A stretch of 64,000 nucleotides of DNA from Verrucomicrobiota bacterium (GTDB lineage: Bacteria; Verrucomicrobiota; Verrucomicrobiia; Opitutales; Opitutaceae), in contig JAEYWP010000030.1 in assembly GCA_023428905.1 (NCBI GenBank), forward strand, positions 1-64,000. Direction: 5' to 3'. The notes below the pieces were generated by a model. It worked only from the letters and a program-made list of their open reading frames with translations. It had not been told where the DNA came from and searched no databases. Position 1 is the first letter of the stretch. The number at the start of each line of letters is the position of its first letter. Position numbers and translations under genes: made by a program. Positions 9,611-18,141 of the stretch are shown one piece after another.

Positions 9611-10792
9611 TCAGGCGACCAGTTTGACGATCTTCTGAGCCGCGTCCGCCATCGAGTCGCCGGAGACGATCGTGAGGCCCGACTTGGCCAGGGTTTCCTT
9701 GCCGGCGGCGACGTTGTTGCCCTCGAGCCGGACGACGAGCGGGAGCTTGAGTCCCACTTCCTTCACCGCCTCGACGATGCCGGTGGCGATGATGTTGCAG
9801 TCCATGATGCCGCCAAAAATGTTAACGAAGATCCCCTTCACGTTCGGGTCGGAGAGGATGATCTTGAAGGCCGCGACGACCTGGTCCTTCGAGGCGCCGC
9901 CGCCGACGTCGAGGAAGTTGGCCGGGCTGCCGCCGAAATGCTTGATGATGTCCATCGTGCTCATGGCGAGGCCGGCGCCGTTCACGAGGCAGGCGATGTT
10001 GCCGTCGAGCGCGATGTAGCTGAGCGAGAACTTGGAGGCCTCGATTTCCTTCGGATCCTCCTCGTTGAGGTCGCGCAGGGCCACGATCTCCGGGTGGCGG
10101 TAGAGGGCGTTGTCGTCGAACGAGACCTTGGCGTCCAGGGCGAGGACCTCGTCCTTCGGGGTCGTGATCAGGGGATTGATCTCCACCATGGACGCGTCCG
10201 TCTCCCAGAACATGGTGTAGAGGGAGCGGATCAGGCGGGCGGCGTTCTTTTGCTCCGCCGGATTGAGGCCGAGCTTGGTCACGAGCTCGCGCACCTGGTA
10301 TTCAGCGAGGCCATACGCGGGGTCGACGAAGACCTTGAAGATCTTCTCCGGGGTCTCATGGGCGACCTTTTCGATCTCCACGCCGCCCTCGGTCGAGGCG
10401 ATGATCACCGGCTTCGACGTGGCGCGGTCGAGCAGGAGGGCGAGGTAATATTCCTTTTTGATGTCGCTCGCCACCGTGAAGTACACGGTCTGGACCTTGC
10501 GACCGGCTGCGCCGGTCTGGAGCGTCACCAGGGTGTTGCCGAGCATCTTGCCCGCCATCTCCTTGGCCTCGGCCTTGGTCTTGCAGAATTTGACGCCGCC
10601 TTTGAAGCCGTCGGTGAACGTGCCCTTGCCGCGTCCACCCGCATGGATCTGTGACTTGACCATGGTCGGCCCCTCCGGGAGCTGGGCCAGGGCCGAGTCG
10701 AACTCGGCGGAGGATTTTGCGGAAACACCTTTTGGCACTGTGATCCCGAACTTCTCGAACAGCGCCTTCGCCTGATACTCGTGAATGTTCAT
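9611..10792 (-). CDS. sucC: Succinyl-CoA synthetase beta subunit
   Basis: ATP-grasp subunit that binds nucleotide and succinate; partner of SucD in the TCA cycle. The 393 residues begin with the family signature MNIHEYQAKALFEKFGI and contain KSQIHAGGRGKGTF, VEINPLI and the C-terminal NIFGGIMDCNIIATGIVEA. I chose the ATG at 10792 because a GGAGG Shine-Dalgarno sequence sits 6 bases upstream and homology starts at MNIHEY; the frame stays open 66 bases further without looking like protein. It is the first gene of sucCD and is divergent from the regulator at 11047. Confidence 0.97.
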   Translation of the reverse strand: MNIHEYQAKALFEKFGITVPKGVSAKSSAEFDSALAQLPEGPTMVKSQIHAGGRGKGTFTDGFKGGVKFCKTKAEAKEMAGKMLGNTLVTLQTGAAGRKVQTVYFTVASDIKKEYYLALLLDRATSKPVIIASTEGGVEIEKVAHETPEKIFKVFVDPAYGLAEYQVRELVTKLGLNPAEQKNAARLIRSLYTMFWETDASMVEINPLITTPKDEVLALDAKVSFDDNALYRHPEIVALRDLNEEDPKEIEASKFSLSYIALDGNIACLVNGAGLAMSTMDIIKHFGGSPANFLDVGGGASKDQVVAAFKIILSDPNVKGIFVNIFGGIMDCNIIATGIVEAVKEVGLKLPLVVRLEGNNVAAGKETLAKSGLTIVSGDSMADAAQKIVKLVA

Positions 10793-11046
10793 AACTGGCC
10801 TCCACTTGTGACAGGCGAGGTGGGGAGAGCAGCAAAAAAATCCGGCGGCGGACTCCAACCGTTTGAGTGAGGCGCCAGCACCGCGCCCGGAAACGGAGGA
10901 CGGACCGAGTGGGAAACGCCCATTTCCAGCGGTGGCTTATGTCGCGAATTAGCCTTGGAGAAAGTCGTTCCGAGTCGCTCGCCGCACCGGGCGGAACCCT
11001 CGCCTGCAGCATTGCCAAGCGAGCCGCAAATCGGCACGCCATTGCC

Positions 11047-11532
11047 ATGCAATCCCATGAGCTGCTGAAGGAAGTCCTGAAGAAGACCAGTGCCAAACAG
11101 ATCGCTGCCGACATGGGGTTGTCGCTTTCGCTGATCTACAAGTGGGCCGAGCCTCCGTCCGAAGACGCGGGCAGCGGGGCAAACAATCCGCTCGACCGGA
11201 TCGACCAGCTGCTCCGCATCTCCAACGACAAGCGGATCGCGCAGTGGGTCTGTGAGCGGGCAGGAGGGTTCTTCATTAGTAATCCGCATGCCAAGCCGCA
11301 TCCGCATTCATTGATTCCCGCCACCAACGACATCGTGCAGGAGTTTGCCGACATGCTCCAGGTGATCGCCTCCGCCGCCGGGGATCAGCAGATTTCTCGC
11401 GACGAGGCGCGCACCATCCGGCAGCGATGGGAGGAGCTGAAGAGCGTCACGGAGGGTTTTGTCCATTCCGCCGAGCTCGGCAACTTCAGCGAACTGGGCA
11501 AGGGGCTGAAGACGCAGGCATCACCTGCCTGA
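11047..11532 (+). CDS. Small helix-turn-helix regulator, phage CII/CP76-like
   Basis: 161-residue cytosolic protein. Residues about 15-30 (SAKQIAADMGLSLSLIYKWA) read as a helix-turn-helix, and the rest is helical (DRIDQLLRI, WVCERAGGFF, IVQEFADMLQVIASAAGDQQ, RQRWEELKSV). The layout recalls the CP76/CII-like phage regulator family, but cellular versions are common and no phage genes are near. I took the ATG at 11047; the open frame extends 180 bases upstream but that stretch reads like non-coding translation. It is divergent from sucC, so it may act on the shared intergenic region. A 7-bp inverted repeat (ACCTGCC/GGCAGGT, 11523-11539) surrounds its stop codon. Confidence 0.8.
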   Translation: MQSHELLKEVLKKTSAKQIAADMGLSLSLIYKWAEPPSEDAGSGANNPLDRIDQLLRISNDKRIAQWVCERAGGFFISNPHAKPHPHSLIPATNDIVQEFADMLQVIASAAGDQQISRDEARTIRQRWEELKSVTEGFVHSAELGNFSELGKGLKTQASPA

Positions 11533-11844
11533 GGCAGGTTGGATGTAGCGGGAAAGTCACTACGCGGCGCGGCTTTCGCGCGGCGGCAGGGTCGTATCCA
11601 TGAGAGACTGACGCCGGGGGGGGTGGGGGGACGCAGGAGCGGCGGAGCGGCGTGGGAGCCTGGTGCCCGCCGGACCCGGTGCAGCTCCGCGCAAACCTGC
11701 CCATCCATGACTGGATTAGGGTCTGAGCAGAAATATTATTCATGGTTACTGGCAGCCCTCCTGCTCATGGGGGTGGAAGGTGCAGTGAACTTCCCGATGC
11801 CCGGGTAAGACCTCTGCCCCAACTAACAACCTACAACACCCGTT
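11533..11844. other. Intergenic region upstream of the porin/urea block
   Basis: About 310 bp. It begins with the right arm of the hairpin around the preceding stop codon, contains a G-run near 11617-11628, and has a pair of inverted GCGGAGC/GCTCCGC words about 40 bp apart (near 11642 and 11685) that could be chance. It ends with the sigma-54-like site described separately. No small gene is convincing here. Confidence 0.5.
11750..11765 (+). promoter_or_regulatory. Sigma-54 (RpoN) -24/-12 type promoter candidate
   Basis: TGGCAGCCCTCCTGCT matches the -24/-12 pattern TGGCAC-N5-TTGCW with the obligatory GG and GC dinucleotides separated by exactly 10 bases. Two non-essential positions deviate (G for C, C for T). 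Transcription would begin near 11776, about 70 bp before the porin start. Urea uptake and urease genes downstream are classic nitrogen-control (NtrC/RpoN) targets, which supports the call. The activator site was not identified. Confidence 0.5.
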
Positions 11845-12795
11845 ATGACGAATCGTTTCGCCCACCTCGGCGGTCTGGCTGCAACCGTGCTTGCTGCGGC
11901 CTCCGCCACGCAGGCTGAAGTTAAGATCAACGAGAACTTCTCCGTCGCCGGCTACGCCGCCGGATCCTACCAGGCCCTTGATAAGGCCGACGTGGACAAA
12001 TTCGACATCGACGCCGCCAAGATCAGCTTCCTCGCGAACTACGCCCCTGTCACCGGCACGGCCAGTGTCTATTACACCCCGGGCGATGACGATGTCACCC
12101 TGCTGGACATCTTCGCCACCTACGATTTCGGCAACGGCCACTCCGTCACCGGCGGCAAGTTCCTCAGTTACCTCGGCTTTGAGGCGTTCGACATCCCGAA
12201 CATGTACCAGATCACCTATGCCAACGGTGATTTTCTGGGCGCCATTCCCGGCTATCACTCCGGCGTGAAGTACAACTACACCAGCGGCGTCTTCTCTGCT
12301 GGCGCCGCTGTCCTGGACTCCGTCTATGGCGGCCTCAAGGGCGATGGCGAGCTGGGTGAGAGCGCGGGCTATGAGGGCTTTGTCTCCTATACCGGCGTCC
12401 CTGGCCTCACCCTCTGGGCGGGCTTTGCCTACCAGGGTGACAATCCCCAGGAGAGCGCGGAAGAGACCACCACCTTCAACTTCTGGGCCAGCTACCAGGT
12501 GAGCAAGGAGGTCCTCGTCGCCGCCGAATACACGACCAAGGACTCGTATTCGACAGACGGATCCAACTGGCTGCTTTTCCTCAATTACGCCTCGTCCGAC
12601 AAGTTCACCACCACCTTCCGGGTTTCCGGTGAGGACATCGACCACGGCCCGAGCTTCCTGAAGTACACCGTGGCCCCGAGCTACGCCGTCACCGACAACC
12701 TGGTGATCCGTGCCGAGATCTCGCTGTATGACTACGACGACTACGAGTTCAGCAGCGACACCTTCTACGGCGTCCAGGGCATCTTCAAGTTCTGA
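11845..12795 (+). CDS. Outer-membrane beta-barrel porin, urea-locus associated
   Basis: 316 residues with a Sec signal peptide (about 1-24, ending ATQA). After it come alternating, aromatic-rich strands, including FSVAGYAAGSYQAL, TASVYYTPGDD, HSGVKYNYTSGVF and the C-terminal strand FYGVQGIFKF. The terminal Phe is the usual signal for outer-membrane insertion. It resembles the BBP2/DUF1597-like barrels common in Bacteroidetes and Verrucomicrobia. It sits between the sigma-54-like promoter and urtA, facing the same way. I infer that it lets urea or small amides across the outer membrane, similar to what has been proposed for FmdC. Substrate is not shown by the sequence. Confidence 0.8.
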   Translation: MTNRFAHLGGLAATVLAAASATQAEVKINENFSVAGYAAGSYQALDKADVDKFDIDAAKISFLANYAPVTGTASVYYTPGDDDVTLLDIFATYDFGNGHSVTGGKFLSYLGFEAFDIPNMYQITYANGDFLGAIPGYHSGVKYNYTSGVFSAGAAVLDSVYGGLKGDGELGESAGYEGFVSYTGVPGLTLWAGFAYQGDNPQESAEETTTFNFWASYQVSKEVLVAAEYTTKDSYSTDGSNWLLFLNYASSDKFTTTFRVSGEDIDHGPSFLKYTVAPSYAVTDNLVIRAEISLYDYDDYEFSSDTFYGVQGIFKF

Positions 12796-12813
12796 GCCAT
12801 AGCCTCCTCCCAC

Positions 12814-12842
12814 CGCGGGTGCGGCTCGCCGCGCCCGCGTTT
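12814..12842 (+). terminator. Weak terminator-like hairpin after the porin gene
   Basis: CGCGGG (12814-12819) pairs with CCCGCG (12834-12839), followed inward by a T-G wobble and GCGG/CCGC around a CTCG loop. A short TTT follows. A second imperfect GC-rich dyad lies near 12872-12898. They may separate the abundant porin message from urtA. The T-run is too short for a firm call. Confidence 0.4.
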
Positions 12843-12979
12843 CAGTTCGTCACGACTTCTTCTGCTCCCCCGGGCCCGGCGCGCATGGCGCCCGGCCCTT
12901 TCCCTCCCCATCGGCTCTGTCTCGCGATGCCCCGCGCCCGCCTGCCCGAGCCACTGCTTTGTCCCCATCGCTTCTCCTC

Positions 12980-14236
12980 ATGATGACTAAACTGTCCCGC
13001 TTATTCTCCGTCGGCGCCCTGGCGCTCGGCGTCGCCGTCGGCACCCAGGCCGCGGAAAAAACCGTCAAGGTCGGCGTGCTGCACTCGCTCTCCGGCACGA
13101 TGGCCATCAGCGAAACGTCGCTGCGCGATGTGCTGCTCTACACCTTCGACGAAATCAACGCCGCTGGCGGCGTTAACGGCTACAAGATCGAGCCGGTGGT
13201 GGTCGACGGTGCCTCCAATTGGCCGCTCTTCGCCGAGAAGGCGAAACAGTTGCTGGAGCAGGACAAGGTGGCGGCCGTCTTCGGCTGCTGGACCTCCGTC
13301 AGTCGCAAGTCGGTCCTGCCCGTCTTCGAGCGCAACAACGGCCTGCTCTTTTACCCCGTCCAGTACGAGGGTGAAGAAGAAAGCCAGAACGTCTTCTACA
13401 CGGCCGAAGCGGTGAATCAGCAGGCGACCCCGGCGGTCGACTACCTCCTCGAGCAGGGCTACACCAAGTTCTACCTCCTCGGTTCGGACTATGTGTATCC
13501 GCAGACCACCAACCTGGTTCTGCTGGAATACCTTCTCAGCAAGGGTATCCCCCTGGACAACATCGGCGGCGGCTTCCGCCGGGATGAGGCCGGGAAAATC
13601 ATCTCCGCGGGCAAATACACGCCCTTCGGCCACACCGACTACCAGCAGATCGTGGCCGAAATCAAACAGTTCGCCGCCGGTGGCAAGGCCGCGGTGATCA
13701 ACACCCTCAACGGCGACACCAACGTGCCGTTCTTCAAGGAATACGCCGCCGCCGGCCTGACCGCTGAATCCTGCCCGGTGGTTTCCTTCTCCATCTCGGA
13801 GGACGAGTTCCGCGGTCTGCCCGCCAAGCAGCTCGTCGGCCAGCTGGGCTGCTGGACCTACTTCCAATCCATCAACACGCCGGCCAACCGGAAGTTTGTG
13901 ACCGACTTCAAGAAGTGGCTCAGCACCACCGACGTCGCCGGCATCGTCAAGGAAGGCCGTGTCACCTGCTCGCCGATGGTCCTCAGCTACAATGGCGTTC
14001 ATCTGTGGAAGGCGGCGGTCGAGAAGGCGGGCAGCTTCGACGTGGACAAGGTCCGCGAGGCTCTGAAGTCCGGCCTCTCCTTCGAGGGTCCCGGCGGCAC
14101 CGTCACCACCCAGAAAAACATGCACCTGACCAAGAACGTGTACATCGGCGAAACCCGCGCCGACGGACAGTTCAAGATCCTCAAGGAGTTCAAGGGCGTG
14201 CAGGGCGAGCCCTGGCTCAAGGGCAAGTTCAACTGA
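12980..14236 (+). CDS. urtA: Urea ABC transporter substrate-binding protein
   Basis: Periplasmic type I binding protein that captures urea and delivers it to UrtBC. An N-terminal Sec signal peptide (about 1-25, ending GTQA) is followed by the mature start EKTVKVGVLHSLSGTMAISE. UrtA hallmarks include FGCWTSVSRKSVLPVFE, LFYPVQYEGEEES, YVYPQTTNLVLLEYL and GCWTYFQS. At 418 residues it matches UrtA rather than amino-acid binding proteins. I chose the ATG at 12980; an ATG one codon later is equally possible. Two strong hairpins follow the gene and should leave more urtA than urtB message. Confidence 0.96.
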   Translation: MMTKLSRLFSVGALALGVAVGTQAAEKTVKVGVLHSLSGTMAISETSLRDVLLYTFDEINAAGGVNGYKIEPVVVDGASNWPLFAEKAKQLLEQDKVAAVFGCWTSVSRKSVLPVFERNNGLLFYPVQYEGEEESQNVFYTAEAVNQQATPAVDYLLEQGYTKFYLLGSDYVYPQTTNLVLLEYLLSKGIPLDNIGGGFRRDEAGKIISAGKYTPFGHTDYQQIVAEIKQFAAGGKAAVINTLNGDTNVPFFKEYAAAGLTAESCPVVSFSISEDEFRGLPAKQLVGQLGCWTYFQSINTPANRKFVTDFKKWLSTTDVAGIVKEGRVTCSPMVLSYNGVHLWKAAVEKAGSFDVDKVREALKSGLSFEGPGGTVTTQKNMHLTKNVYIGETRADGQFKILKEFKGVQGEPWLKGKFN

Positions 14237-14260
14237 GTTTCCTTCGGATATGGAAGAAGG

Positions 14261-14312
14261 GTGGGGCGGGGTCCTGCCGCCGGAGATTGATCCGGCTTCA
14301 TCCCCGCCCCAC
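14261..14312 (+). terminator. Large hairpin between urtA and urtB
   Basis: An 11-bp perfect outer stem (GTGGGGCGGGG at 14261-14271, CCCCGCCCCAC at 14302-14312) encloses a 6-bp inner stem (GCCGGA at 14279-14284, TCCGGC at 14291-14296). A T-rich stretch comes about 18 bases later. It probably acts as a 3' stabiliser of urtA mRNA or a partial terminator. Confidence 0.65.
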
Positions 14313-14355
14313 CTCCTCCACCCGGGGAGTTTTCGTTCTGTTCTGTTTGTAGTCG

Positions 14356-14387
14356 AAGGGGCGGCGCCCTCGTGCCGCCCCTTCTTT
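14356..14387 (+). terminator. Intrinsic terminator/attenuator between urtA and urtB
   Basis: A 10-bp perfect stem (AAGGGGCGGC at 14356-14365, GCCGCCCCTT at 14374-14383) with an 8-base loop is followed by CTTT. It lies 50 bp before urtB. With the hairpin just upstream it makes a double barrier, presumably partial because urtB-E have no obvious promoter of their own. Confidence 0.65.
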
Positions 14388-14436
14388 CCCGCCCTTTGAA
14401 TTCATTTTCTTCATACACGCTCCGGTACCGGTGCAA

Positions 14437-16215
14437 ATGATTCATCGCTTCCTCCGTCCGCTCCAGCTCCTGCTTTTTCTGTTCCTCGGTGTCGCTTCCG
14501 CCGGCGCCGAGACCGCACGGGAGGTGATTGCGCGCGCCATCCTGGCGGACGACGCCGCCAGCCAGCGCGAACTGCTCCTCACCCTTGCGGGCACGGCGGA
14601 TCCGACCGTGGGCCCGCTGCTCGACGCCTGGCGCGAGGATGCGCTCTTTGTCTTCCAGGGCCTCGACGGCGCCCCCATTCCCGTCCAGCTCATCGGTGAA
14701 AAGGATGCCAGCGACGCCCAGGAGGCGGTGCGGGTCGCGACCGGCGAAACCCTGCGTGACGCGGAGGGGCGCCCGCTGCGGCTGACCAGTTTTGATCTCA
14801 CCCCCGTCGAGCACACCGGTCCGCTCCGGCGGGTGATGCGCGAAGTCCTGGATCTGCAGGCCATCGCCGCCGCCATGCCCGCCACGCGTATCCAATCAAT
14901 TCGCACGTTTGGCTTTGCCCAGGACGCGGAGAAACTCCCGGCCCTGCGGGCGCGCCAGGAGGTCGAGACCGATCCCGAGGTGCTGCGCTCCTTGCGGGAG
15001 GCGATCGCGCTGATCGGGCTCAAGAGCAGCTCCGCGGACGAGCAGGTCGCCGCCCTGCGGGAGCTCGCCGACCTGCATCCCCTCGCCGCCGCCGATTTCG
15101 TCCAGGCCGCCCGCCGTGCCGCCGCGTCTGCTGCGCGCCCGGCGGTGGTGGCCGCGGCGGATCGCACGCTTTACGCGATCGAATCACACCGGCGCACGGT
15201 GGATCTCGTCGGCACGCTTTTCCGCGGCATCAGCCTCGGTTCCATCCTCCTGGTCGTCGCCCTCGGGCTGGCGATCACCTTCGGCCTGATGGGTGTGATC
15301 AACATGGCTCACGGTGAGATGATTGCGGTCGGCGCCTACACGACGTATCTGGTCCAGAACGTCTTTGGGCCCGGGGTGACGATTCCGTTCTTCGGCCTGA
15401 GCCTTCACCTCCCCGGGCTCAACCTCAGCGGAGGTGCCTACAACGCCTATTTCCTGGTTTCCCTGCCCCTGAGCTTCCTCGCTGCGGCGATCGTCGGCAT
15501 CGGGTTGGAACGCAGCATCATTCAGTTTCTCTACCGGCGACCACTGGAGAGCCTGCTCGCCACCTGGGGGGTCTCGCTTGTTTTGCAGCAGGTTTTCCGA
15601 CTGATGTTCGGCGCCAACAACGTCCAAGTTTCCAGCCCGTCCTACCTCAGCGGGAACTGGACCGTGAGCGACGTCATCCTCGGCTGGAACCGGGTTTTTG
15701 TGATCGGCTTTGCCGTCCTGATCGTGATCGGGATCTGGCTGGTGCTCAACCGCACTTCCCTTGGACTGCTGATGCGAGCCGTGATGCAGAACCGCCGCAT
15801 GGCCTCCTGCATGGGCGTTCGCACGGAACGGGTGAACATGATGACCTTCGGCCTGGGCAGCGGCCTGGCCGGCCTTGCCGGGGCCTTCCTCAGCCAGATC
15901 GGGAATGTCGGCCCGTCGTTGGGCCAGGGATACATTGTCGACTCCTTCATGGTCGTGGTGGTGGGTGGGGTGGGCAACGTCGCCGGGACCGTGATTAGCG
16001 CGGCCGGGATCGGTGGCATCGACCAGGTGTTGCAGCAGTACCTGCCCTCCTGGGCACCCGGCCTGGCGGGTGTGCCCCTGATCGGCAGCTTCCTCCAGAA
16101 CCTCGCCCAGGACTCGTCGGTTTTTGGCAAGATCCTGGTGCTGATCGGCATTATCCTCTTCCTGCAATGGAAGCCCGCCGGGATCTTTGTGACCCGCAGC
16201 CGCAGCCTCGACTGA
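14437..16215 (+). CDS. urtB: Urea ABC transporter permease UrtB
   Basis: Inner-membrane permease of the LivH type for urea uptake. It has a signal-like first helix (LLLFLFLGVASAGA), then about 220 residues of predicted periplasmic extension rich in helical repeats, as in proteobacterial UrtB. The permease domain follows, starting near residue 250 (LVGTLFRGISLGSILLVVAL) and containing FGLMGVINMAHGEMIAVGAY, the family signature, and ESLLATWGVSLVLQQVFR. At 592 residues it is the long form. The ATG at 14437 is taken; a GTG two codons earlier is possible. Overall spacing to urtC is 12 bp, so the two are cotranscribed. Confidence 0.95.
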   Translation: MIHRFLRPLQLLLFLFLGVASAGAETAREVIARAILADDAASQRELLLTLAGTADPTVGPLLDAWREDALFVFQGLDGAPIPVQLIGEKDASDAQEAVRVATGETLRDAEGRPLRLTSFDLTPVEHTGPLRRVMREVLDLQAIAAAMPATRIQSIRTFGFAQDAEKLPALRARQEVETDPEVLRSLREAIALIGLKSSSADEQVAALRELADLHPLAAADFVQAARRAAASAARPAVVAAADRTLYAIESHRRTVDLVGTLFRGISLGSILLVVALGLAITFGLMGVINMAHGEMIAVGAYTTYLVQNVFGPGVTIPFFGLSLHLPGLNLSGGAYNAYFLVSLPLSFLAAAIVGIGLERSIIQFLYRRPLESLLATWGVSLVLQQVFRLMFGANNVQVSSPSYLSGNWTVSDVILGWNRVFVIGFAVLIVIGIWLVLNRTSLGLLMRAVMQNRRMASCMGVRTERVNMMTFGLGSGLAGLAGAFLSQIGNVGPSLGQGYIVDSFMVVVVGGVGNVAGTVISAAGIGGIDQVLQQYLPSWAPGLAGVPLIGSFLQNLAQDSSVFGKILVLIGIILFLQWKPAGIFVTRSRSLD

Positions 16216-16227
16216 CCCAGCCGTCCC

Positions 16228-17373
16228 ATGATCGCTTCTCGCTGGAAACTGGAATTCGCGCTCGTCGGGGTGATCTCCGTCCTGGTGATCATCGTGCTCC
16301 CCTGGCTCAACGCCGCCGGGGTGGTGAGCAATTTTCAGATCACCGTCTGGGGAAAGTACCTGAGTTACGCGCTCCTCGCGATCTCGGTCGACCTGCTCTG
16401 GGGGCACACCGGCTTGCTCAGCCTGGGCCAGGCTTTGTTCTTCTCCCTCGGCGGCTACATGCATGGCATGTACCTGATGCGGATGATCGGCGAGCTGGGA
16501 CAATACAAGAAGCCGATTCCCGACTTCCTCGTCTTCCTCGGCTGGTCCGAGCTCCCCGCCTTTTGGGCGCCCTTCAGCAGCTTCGGTTTCGCCGCGGTGA
16601 TGGTGGTGCTGGTCCCCGGCCTGCTGGCATTTGTTTTTGGATACTTCGCCTTCCGCTCGCGGATCAAGGGGGTATATTTCTCCATCCTTACCCAGGCGTT
16701 GACCTATGCGGCGTCGATTATGTTTTTCCGCAACAACCTGCTGATGGGCGGAAACAACGGGTTCACGGATTTCAAGTTCATCCTCGGCCACTCGCTGGTC
16801 GATCCGGTGGCGGGCCCGGCGACGATGCGCGGCCTCTTCATCGCAACGGCGGTGACGCTCCTGCTCGTTTATCTTCTCTGCCGCTGGCTCGGCGGCACCA
16901 AGTTCGGCCTCGTGCAGAAGGCGATTCGCGACGGTGAGAACCGTGTGCTCTTCAGTGGATACGCGGCGGCCAACTTCAAGCTGTTCATCTTCGTCCTGGC
17001 CGCGGTGATCGCGAGCATTGGCGGGGCGCTCTATGTGCCGCAGGCCGGCATCATCAATCCGGAGGAGATGAAGCCGGAGAAGTCGCTGGAGGCGGTGGTC
17101 TGGGTGGCGGTGGGCGGGCGGGGCACGCTGCTCGGCCCGATCCTCGGCGCCGTTGGGGTCAACGCCCTGAAATCGTGGGCCACCACCGGAGCCACCGCGG
17201 ACTACTGGCTGATCATCCTCGGGGGGCTCTTCATCATCGTGGTGCTGTTCCTGCCGGGTGGCCTGGTCAGCCTTCCCAGGCAAATCGCCCGGCTCTGGAA
17301 AAAGCGCGGCACGCCCGAGTCACCCGCCCCCGGCGCCGGCACCCCGGCCGCAAACGCGCGGCCCAACCCTTAA
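16228..17373 (+). CDS. urtC: Urea ABC transporter permease UrtC
   Basis: Second inner-membrane permease (LivM type), partner of UrtB. The 381 residues contain about ten hydrophobic segments and UrtC hallmarks: SVDLLWGHTGLLSLGQALFF, MHGMYLMRMIGELGQY, the EAA-like loop GLVQKAIRDGENRVLFSGY, and EEMKPEKSLEAVVWVAVGGR. The C-terminus ends in a Pro/Ala-rich cytoplasmic tail. It lies 12 bp after urtB and 12 bp before urtD, so translation is closely linked. Confidence 0.96.
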   Translation: MIASRWKLEFALVGVISVLVIIVLPWLNAAGVVSNFQITVWGKYLSYALLAISVDLLWGHTGLLSLGQALFFSLGGYMHGMYLMRMIGELGQYKKPIPDFLVFLGWSELPAFWAPFSSFGFAAVMVVLVPGLLAFVFGYFAFRSRIKGVYFSILTQALTYAASIMFFRNNLLMGGNNGFTDFKFILGHSLVDPVAGPATMRGLFIATAVTLLLVYLLCRWLGGTKFGLVQKAIRDGENRVLFSGYAAANFKLFIFVLAAVIASIGGALYVPQAGIINPEEMKPEKSLEAVVWVAVGGRGTLLGPILGAVGVNALKSWATTGATADYWLIILGGLFIIVVLFLPGGLVSLPRQIARLWKKRGTPESPAPGAGTPAANARPNP

Positions 17374-17385
17374 CCAGACCGATCC

Positions 17386-18141
17386 GTGGCCCATCCCATT
17401 CTTACCGTTGAGGACGTGTCCAAGACCTACGATGGCTTCAAGGCCATCTCCAACCTCAATTTTTACCTCTTCGAGGGCGAACTGCGCACCGTGATCGGCC
17501 CGAACGGCGCGGGGAAATCCACCTTTTTTGACCTCATCACCGGTCGCGCGAAACCGGATACGGGGCGGATCGATTTCGGTCTGGATACGGATCTGACCCG
17601 GCTCAACGAATACGAGATCAACCGTCTCGGCATTGGGCGCAAGTTTCAGACCCCCAGCGTATTTTCCGAGCACACCGTCTGGGACAACCTCCTCCTGTCC
17701 CTCCGCGGCGCCCGGGGCGTTTTTGCCTCACTGTTCTTTCGGCTGGCCTCGGACGAGCGCGACCGCCTCGACGAGCTCCTCAAGTTGATCCGGCTTTCAG
17801 ACAAACGCGGATGGAAGGCCGGGCAGCTTGCCCACGGAGAAAAACAGTGGCTCGAGATCGGGATGCTGCTCGCGCAGGAGCCCAAGGTCCTCCTGATCGA
17901 CGAACCCGCCGCCGGCATGACCGACGAGGAGACGCACCGGACGGGTGAGCTCCTCATCGCCCTGTCCGAAAAACACAGCCTGGTCGTGGTGGAGCACGAC
18001 ATGACCTTCGTCCGCCAGATCGCACGCGACAACCAGGTCACCGTGTTGCACCAGGGCTCCGTCCTCTGCGAGGGCAAGTTCGACGAGGTCCAATCCAGTC
18101 CGAAGGTGCGTGAGGTGTATTTGGGGAGGGCGAAGCACTGA
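17386..18141 (+). CDS. urtD: Urea ABC transporter ATPase UrtD
   Basis: One of two cytoplasmic ATPases powering urea import. The 251 residues carry Walker A as GPNGAGKST, Q-loop region GRKFQTPSVF, the divergent signature LAHGEKQWLEIGMLLAQEP in place of LSGGQ (typical of UrtD), Walker B VLLIDEPAAGMTDEE and the H-loop VVEHDMTFV. It starts with GTG at 17386, supported by homology beginning at ILTVEDVSKTYDGF. Unlike the rest of the operon, the next gene is separated by 222 bp of repeat-bearing DNA. Confidence 0.96.
   Translation: MAHPILTVEDVSKTYDGFKAISNLNFYLFEGELRTVIGPNGAGKSTFFDLITGRAKPDTGRIDFGLDTDLTRLNEYEINRLGIGRKFQTPSVFSEHTVWDNLLLSLRGARGVFASLFFRLASDERDRLDELLKLIRLSDKRGWKAGQLAHGEKQWLEIGMLLAQEPKVLLIDEPAAGMTDEETHRTGELLIALSEKHSLVVVEHDMTFVRQIARDNQVTVLHQGSVLCEGKFDEVQSSPKVREVYLGRAKH

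Noticed and set aside
10867..11046. Longer N-terminus for the helix-turn-helix protein
   Set aside because: The 60 upstream codons are Arg-rich and read like the sucC promoter region; the helical protein begins naturally at the ATG at 11047.
15184..17283. Long minus-strand open frame (about 700 codons) opposite urtB and urtC
   Set aside because: Its product is rich in His, Asp, Glu, Gln and Arg with no domain, which is the usual antisense image of GC-rich membrane-protein genes. urtB and urtC on the plus strand have full family signatures.
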